Of a stretch of DNA of 32,672 bases, positions 27,544 through 32,672 are shown piece after piece. Under the pieces are notes generated by a model. It did no database searches, was not told the origin of the DNA, and saw nothing but the letters and a program-made list of their open reading frames with translations. The stretch is from the NCBI GenBank assembly GCA_002862715.1, contig PKDV01000010.1:1-32672 (forward strand), written 5' to 3'. Within the stretch, counting starts at the first letter, position 1. Each line of letters opens with the position of its first letter. This DNA comes from Flavobacteriaceae bacterium. GTDB lineage: Bacteria > Bacteroidota > Bacteroidia > Flavobacteriales > Flavobacteriaceae. The translations under genes and the position numbers were made by a program.

Positions 27544-28929
27544 TTATTCAAATATAAATCTCATTTTTTCCCCATTTTTGTTCATAAATTCCAATTCAAA
27601 AATTGAATTAAGTTCGATTTTGTTTAAATCTTCTTTATCATAAATTGAATTTCCATTTATTGAAATAAGTATGTCACCAGTTTTTATTCCTCTGGAATAC
27701 AACCTGTTATTTTGTAAGTCTGAAATAACCAAACCGTTTTGTCCATTGAATTTTTTGGTTTCATTTTCGTTCATATTTCTAACTCTCATTCCATAAAATA
27801 AAACGTATGGTGTTTTTTTGAGTTTAACTTCAAAATTTAAAACTTCACTATTTCTAATAACAGTAACATTTACAATATCACCAGGTCTTTTCGTATTTAA
27901 ATATCCTGTTAAATCTGAAAATTTTTTGATATCTGCATTATCTACTTTAATAATTACATCTTTTTCTTTTATTCCAGCTTCGTAGGCACCCATGTTTATT
28001 TCTAATCCACTAACAAAAAAGCCTTCAGTTTCAGTTGAGTTAAGTTGATCTGACAATCTTGAGTTTAGTCCCACACCATTAACTCCAAGTAGTGCTTTTT
28101 GAACATTTCCAAACTCAACCAAATCTTCATAAATTTTTCTTGCAATATTGCTTGGAACTGCAAATGAATATCCAATAAAAGTACCTAATCCGTTACTTGT
28201 TATAGCTGTATTTATTCCAATTAAATCACCTTCAAGATTAACCAAAGCACCTCCACTGTTTCCAGAGTTAACAGCAGCATCAGTTTGAATAAATGATTGA
28301 TTTTTACCATCATAATCGCTCAAATCCCTTGATTTTGCACTAATAATTCCAGCCGTTACCGTTGAGTTGAGATTGTATGGATTTCCGACAGCTAATACCC
28401 ATTGTCCAACATCAGTTTGATCAGAATCTGCAAACCTGATGTATGGGAATATCTTTTCATTTTCAATTTTTAAGACTGCGATGTCTGCATTTTCATCTGA
28501 TCCAATTAGTTGAGCTTCAAAAACTTTATTGTCGTTAGTAGTAACTTGAATCTCATTTGCACCTTTAATAACGTGATTATTTGTTAAAATATAACCATCG
28601 CTTGAAACTATTACTCCAGATCCCATACCAATTCTTGGATACTCCTTTGATGGTGAGTTGTAAAAAAAGTCCCATAAACTCCCAAATTGATTTCCTCTCG
28701 ATGTACTTTTATTTGTAATATGAACGACTGCATCAATAGTTTTTTTTGCCGCAAATGTAAAGTCAGTTTCGGTATTGATTGTTTTTTTTACTGGAACAGA
28801 GAAGTTTGTATTATAAATTACTGGTTCATTAATATTTTTTTTTGATGATTTACTCAGAAATAAAAAAGTAAATGATGATATAACAAAAATCATCAAACAG
28901 AGTCCTAAAAGCTTCAAGATATTTTTCAT
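27544..28929 (-). CDS. HtrA/DegP-family periplasmic serine protease with PDZ domains
   Basis: GSGVIVSSDGYILTNNHVI, NADIAVLKI, TDAAVNSGNSGGALVNLEGDLIGINTAI. ATG at 28927-28929; the track start 28947 is a TTG inside the -10 box. Confidence 0.95.
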   Translation of the reverse strand: MKNILKLLGLCLMIFVISSFTFLFLSKSSKKNINEPVIYNTNFSVPVKKTINTETDFTFAAKKTIDAVVHITNKSTSRGNQFGSLWDFFYNSPSKEYPRIGMGSGVIVSSDGYILTNNHVIKGANEIQVTTNDNKVFEAQLIGSDENADIAVLKIENEKIFPYIRFADSDQTDVGQWVLAVGNPYNLNSTVTAGIISAKSRDLSDYDGKNQSFIQTDAAVNSGNSGGALVNLEGDLIGINTAITSNGLGTFIGYSFAVPSNIARKIYEDLVEFGNVQKALLGVNGVGLNSRLSDQLNSTETEGFFVSGLEINMGAYEAGIKEKDVIIKVDNADIKKFSDLTGYLNTKRPGDIVNVTVIRNSEVLNFEVKLKKTPYVLFYGMRVRNMNENETKKFNGQNGLVISDLQNNRLYSRGIKTGDILISINGNSIYDKEDLNKIELNSIFELEFMNKNGEKMRFIFE

Positions 28930-28944
28930 TGTTATTTTTTTGTT

Positions 28945-28952
28945 CAAATATA
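28945..28952 (-). promoter_or_regulatory. TATATTTG -10 element for htrA-like gene
   Basis: CAAATATA on + strand, 15 nt upstream of the ATG. Confidence 0.55.
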
Positions 28953-29020
28953 TATTATGTGAATTTATTCGAAAAGGTATTTAACTGATTTTTAACAAAA
29001 GAGATAGCCTTCAAAATAAC

Positions 29021-29028
29021 TATATTTG
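29021..29028 (+). promoter_or_regulatory. TATATTTG -10 element for dapF
   Basis: Ends 3 nt before the dapF ATG (29032); no clear -33. Confidence 0.5.
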
Positions 29029-29031
29029 ATA

Positions 29032-29811
29032 ATGCGACTGCCATTTGTTAAATACAACGGTACTGGAAATGATTTTATAGTAATTGATAATAGAAAAAAT
29101 ATTTTTTCTTCACTAAATAAAAATCAAATTTCAAATTTATGTAACAGAAACTTCGGTATTGGAGCTGATGGTATAATTCTAATTCAGGACGATGAGGACT
29201 CTGATTTTAATATGATTTATTATAATTCTGATGGTAATATTGGTACATTTTGTGGCAATGGTTCTCGGTGTGCTGTTCATTATTCTAAATTAATTGGAAT
29301 GCTAAATCATGAACCCAAATTTAAATTTCATGATGAAATTTATACAGCTGAAGTAAATGAGAATCTAGTATCGATTCATTTCCCTAATATAAAGAATTGG
29401 CAAATCAAAGATGATAATATTTTTATAAATACAGGTTCTCCTCATCACGTTCTTTTTAAAGAAGATATAGGTTTTATCGATGTTGATATATTGGGAAAAA
29501 AATTATGTGAAAATTCAATTTTTACTTTGGAGCACACAAATGTAAATTTTGTTTCAATCAACAGTGAAAAATCAATAAGTGTAAGAACCTATGAAAGGGG
29601 TGTTAATGCAGAAACACTCTCATGTGGAACTGGAGTTGTTGCATCTGTGTTATCTTCAGACATTAATAATTACATATCAAATAAAGAAATTTTAGTAAAA
29701 ACCAAAGGAGGGGATATCATTGTTTCTTTCAATAAAAAAAATGAATATTACGAAAATATTATTATGAGTGGTAAAGTTCAAAATGTTTATTCTGGAATAA
29801 TTAATCTTTAA
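29032..29811 (+). CDS. dapF: Diaminopimelate epimerase
   Basis: MRLPFVKYNGTGNDFIVIDNR, FCGNGSRCAVHY, YERGVNAETLSCGTGVVAS. ATG 29032 preferred over TTG 29026. Confidence 0.96.
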   Translation: MRLPFVKYNGTGNDFIVIDNRKNIFSSLNKNQISNLCNRNFGIGADGIILIQDDEDSDFNMIYYNSDGNIGTFCGNGSRCAVHYSKLIGMLNHEPKFKFHDEIYTAEVNENLVSIHFPNIKNWQIKDDNIFINTGSPHHVLFKEDIGFIDVDILGKKLCENSIFTLEHTNVNFVSINSEKSISVRTYERGVNAETLSCGTGVVASVLSSDINNYISNKEILVKTKGGDIIVSFNKKNEYYENIIMSGKVQNVYSGIINL

Positions 29812-29814
29812 CTA

Positions 29815-30849
29815 ATGAAACCAAGTTTTATTAAGTTTTTCTTGTTTACAATGATAATATCACTATTAGTTATAATTGGTATTTTTAGTAAGATTTTTTT
29901 TACTTCAAATACATCCTTTAAAACTTCCTCTAAAGAAATTTTTATACCATCTGTTGATACAAAAAACTCTGCATATGATTCTATAATTTTTCTTGTGGAT
30001 AATCTTAATTTTTTCAGAAAAGCCGCTGAACTTAAAAAATTTAACCCTAGCCCTGGCAGATATATTTTAAAAAAAGGGATGTCAAACAATGAAATAATAA
30101 ATAATCTACGATCAAAAAATAAGCCTTTAAATCTAACTTTTAATAACAAACTAACCATTGCTCATTTTTCATCTCACGTGAGTAACTTTATTGAGCCTGA
30201 CAGCATTTCAATCATTGAATCTTTTTATGATAAAACTTTTTTAATCGCTAACAATTTGAATAAGCAAAATGTTTTTTCAATTTGTTTACCAAATACTTAT
30301 CAGTTTTTTTGGAATACGTCGGCGAATCAATTTAGAGATAGGATGCTTAAAGAGTATAATAAATTTTGGAATAAGAAAAGAGAGGAAGCTAGAAAAAAAA
30401 TTAATCTTACAAGAACAGAAGTATCAATTTTAGCATCTATTGTTCAGATGGAATCATACAGAAATGATGAAAGAAAAATGGTCGCAAAAGTTTATTTAAA
30501 CAGATTAAAAAAAAGAATGAGATTGCAAGCCGATCCAACAGTCATATTCGCAAAAAGAAATAAACTTAATAATTACAATTTAAAAATAAATAGAGTTTTG
30601 TATGAAGATTTAAAAATAAATTCACCATACAATACTTACATGTTTAGAGGATTACCACCAGGTCCTATATGTATGCCTGATATCAGCTCAATTGATGCGG
30701 TTTTGTTTCCATCAAATCATAACTATTTATATTTTGTAGCAGATCCTTTAAGAGCAGGATACCACAACTATGCCACGAATTTAATCTCACACAATAAAAA
30801 TAAAAAGGTTTATACAGATTGGCTTAAAACTAAAAAAAACTCATTTTAA
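29815..30849 (+). CDS. mltG: Endolytic murein transglycosylase MltG
   Basis: N-terminal TM; SILASIVQMESYRNDERKMVAKVYLNRLKKRMRLQADPTVIFA; SPYNTYMFRGLPPGPICMPDISSIDAVL; DWLKTKK. Confidence 0.95.
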   Translation: MKPSFIKFFLFTMIISLLVIIGIFSKIFFTSNTSFKTSSKEIFIPSVDTKNSAYDSIIFLVDNLNFFRKAAELKKFNPSPGRYILKKGMSNNEIINNLRSKNKPLNLTFNNKLTIAHFSSHVSNFIEPDSISIIESFYDKTFLIANNLNKQNVFSICLPNTYQFFWNTSANQFRDRMLKEYNKFWNKKREEARKKINLTRTEVSILASIVQMESYRNDERKMVAKVYLNRLKKRMRLQADPTVIFAKRNKLNNYNLKINRVLYEDLKINSPYNTYMFRGLPPGPICMPDISSIDAVLFPSNHNYLYFVADPLRAGYHNYATNLISHNKNKKVYTDWLKTKKNSF

Positions 30850-31565
30850 ATCCTTAAAAAGGAAAAAATCGTGGGTTTTCGATTTATAGATGGTTTATTT
30901 TTTTTCCAAAATGATATTCTATCGGTTTTAATGAATTCAGAATCACATGTTAAGTTTGTTGCGATACTCAATAATGTTGAGTCTTCTAATGTCTCACACA
31001 TATCATCAAATAACGACTCATTTCTGTATGGAGTTTCAATAAATATTTGAGTCTGATTATTTTTTGATGATTGTCGTTCGTAAAACTTAATTTTTGATTT
31101 TCTTCTTGACTTTTCTATTGGTAAGTATCCGTTAAAGGAGAATGATTGTCCGTTAAGCCCTGATGACATTGATGCCAATAAAATAGATGAAGGTCCAACT
31201 AGAGGAATAACTTTAATATTTTTTTTATGAGAAAAATAAATTAATCTCGAACCGGGGTCAGCTATGGCTGGACATCCTGAATCAGTAATTAACCCCATGT
31301 CATTCCCATTTAGTAAAATTTCAATTATATTTTGAATTTCATTTTCAGTGGAATTTTTATTTAAAATATGAACAGTCAAATTTTTTTGACAAATTTTAGA
31401 AGAAATTTTTTTTATATATAATCTTCCAAATTTTTCATTTTCAAAAACAAAACAATTAAGAGATTTAATAATTTTTTTTGTTACTTCAGGGATTACATCT
31501 GTGCACGAATTAACACTTAATGTATTGGGAATTAAATAAAGCTTACCAAAACTACTTTTGTACAT
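30846..31565 (-). CDS. SAM-dependent methyltransferase, RsmI-like
   Basis: GKLYLIPNTLS, LITDSGCPAIADPGSRLI, VIPLVGPSSILLASMSSGLNGQSFSFNGYLP, IFIETPYRNESLF. Confidence 0.88.
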   Translation of the reverse strand: MYKSSFGKLYLIPNTLSVNSCTDVIPEVTKKIIKSLNCFVFENEKFGRLYIKKISSKICQKNLTVHILNKNSTENEIQNIIEILLNGNDMGLITDSGCPAIADPGSRLIYFSHKKNIKVIPLVGPSSILLASMSSGLNGQSFSFNGYLPIEKSRRKSKIKFYERQSSKNNQTQIFIETPYRNESLFDDMCETLEDSTLLSIATNLTCDSEFIKTDRISFWKKNKPSINRKPTIFSFLRI

Positions 31566-31598
31566 GATTAAAGCAATTAGGTTTTAAAAATCAAAAAA

Positions 31599-32672
31599 TT
31601 AGTTTGAAAGTTTTTTTGTTAAATCCTCAACATATTTTCTGAACTGCTTATCAGTAAAAGCAAGGTTGTCAACAGTTTTACATGCATGCAAAACAGTGGC
31701 ATGGTCACGGTGGCCAATTTTAGCTCCGATACTCGCTAATGAGGCTTTTGTCATTTTTTTAGAAAAAAACATTGCAAGTTGTCGAGCTTGAACTATATGA
31801 CGTTTTCTTGTTTTTGATTGTAGCGTAGTTACGTCCATTTGAAAATATTCTGATACTATTTTTTGGATGTGATCAATTGATATTTCTCGTTTAGTATTTC
31901 GTACAAATTTTTCAACTATTTGTTTTGCTAGCTCAATTGTTACCTCTTTTTTATTAAATGATGCTTGAGCAATAAGCGAAATTACTGCACCTTCTAGTTC
32001 TCTAATATTTGTTTTAACAGATTTAGCAACGTATTCAATTATTTCACTAGGTAATTCAACTCCGTCTCGGAATAACTTGTTGTTTAAAATAGAAATTCTG
32101 GTTTCATAGTCTGGAACTTGCAACTCGGCAGAAAGCCCCCACTTAAAACGTGATAAAAGCCTTTGTTCAATGTCTTGCATATCAACTGGGGCTTTGTCCG
32201 ATGTCAATACAACCTGTTTTCCATTTTGATGCAAGTGATTAAAAATGTGAAAAAAAACGTCTTGTGTTCCAGATTTTCCAGAAAAAAATTGAACATCATC
32301 AATAATTAAAACATCCATAATTTGATAAAAGTGAATAAAATCATTTCTAGTGTTCTTCTTTACGGACTCGATGTATTGTTGTGTAAATTTTTCAGCTGAA
32401 ATATATAAGACAGTTTTTTCAGGATATTTTGATTTTATGTTAACTCCAATTGCATGGGCCAAATGAGTTTTTCCTAAACCCACACCTCCAAACACAAGAA
32501 GCGGATTGAATGATGTACCACCAGGCTTGTTTGATACAGCAATACCTGCTGACCTTGCCAACCTATTAGCATCACCTTCTAAAAAATTATCAAAACTATA
32601 ATTTGGATTTAGTTGTGATTCAACTTTTAAATTTCTAATACCAGGAATAACAAATGGATTTCTTAATTCACT
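31599..32672 (-). CDS. dnaA: Chromosomal replication initiator DnaA (5' end outside window)
   Basis: NPLLVFGGVGLGKTHLAHAIG, VLIIDDVQFFSGKSGTQDVFFHIFNHLH, C-terminal GAKIGHRDHATVLHACKTV. Frame stays open to the window edge (...RNPFVIPGIRNLKVESQLNPNYSFDNFLEGDANRLARSAG), so track start 32561 (TTG) is internal. Confidence 0.97.
   Translation of the reverse strand, partial: SELRNPFVIPGIRNLKVESQLNPNYSFDNFLEGDANRLARSAGIAVSNKPGGTSFNPLLVFGGVGLGKTHLAHAIGVNIKSKYPEKTVLYISAEKFTQQYIESVKKNTRNDFIHFYQIMDVLIIDDVQFFSGKSGTQDVFFHIFNHLHQNGKQVVLTSDKAPVDMQDIEQRLLSRFKWGLSAELQVPDYETRISILNNKLFRDGVELPSEIIEYVAKSVKTNIRELEGAVISLIAQASFNKKEVTIELAKQIVEKFVRNTKREISIDHIQKIVSEYFQMDVTTLQSKTRKRHIVQARQLAMFFSKKMTKASLASIGAKIGHRDHATVLHACKTVDNLAFTDKQFRKYVEDLTKKLSN

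Noticed and set aside
29808-30158. 116-aa minus-strand ORF
   Set aside because: Antisense to the N-terminal half of mltG, whose coding is well supported.
1-32672. CRISPR arrays, IS elements, prophage, integrons, toxin-antitoxin or defence genes
   Set aside because: Nearly all sequence is accounted for by conserved housekeeping genes; no spaced repeats, transposase motifs or terminal repeats seen.

Overview
This is a compact, AT-rich chromosomal window, most likely from a marine Flavobacteriia/Bacteroidetes bacterium. The assignment rests on gene content, TTTG-N18/19-TAnnTTTG promoters and near-absent Shine-Dalgarno sites. It is mostly housekeeping genes: recF, ribH, ndk, kdsC-like, aroK, split transketolase, tgt, accA, dnaB, thrS-infC-rpmI-rplT, icd, rplS, trmD, htrA, dapF, mltG, rsmI-like and partial dnaA, plus two tRNAs. 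I saw no mobile element, CRISPR array, rRNA or obvious defence island. The most interesting content is a light/photoprotection theme. (1) A tightly overlapping SRPBCC - SDR - photolyase - DUF2256 - Cry-DASH operon contains a 43-aa Cys4 protein missing from the ORF track, and an SDR whose catalytic Tyr is replaced by Val. (2) A MerR-B12-type regulator with the CarH/LitR W-x9-EH and ExHxxG signatures lies directly upstream of crtB-crtZ, and ~11-bp-phased repeats overlap its promoter. In addition, infC appears to start at a non-canonical AUA codon 3 nt after, and in frame with, the thrS stop. Several ORF-track starts are TTG codons that lie inside -10 promoter boxes. All assignments come from reading the sequence; no searches were run.
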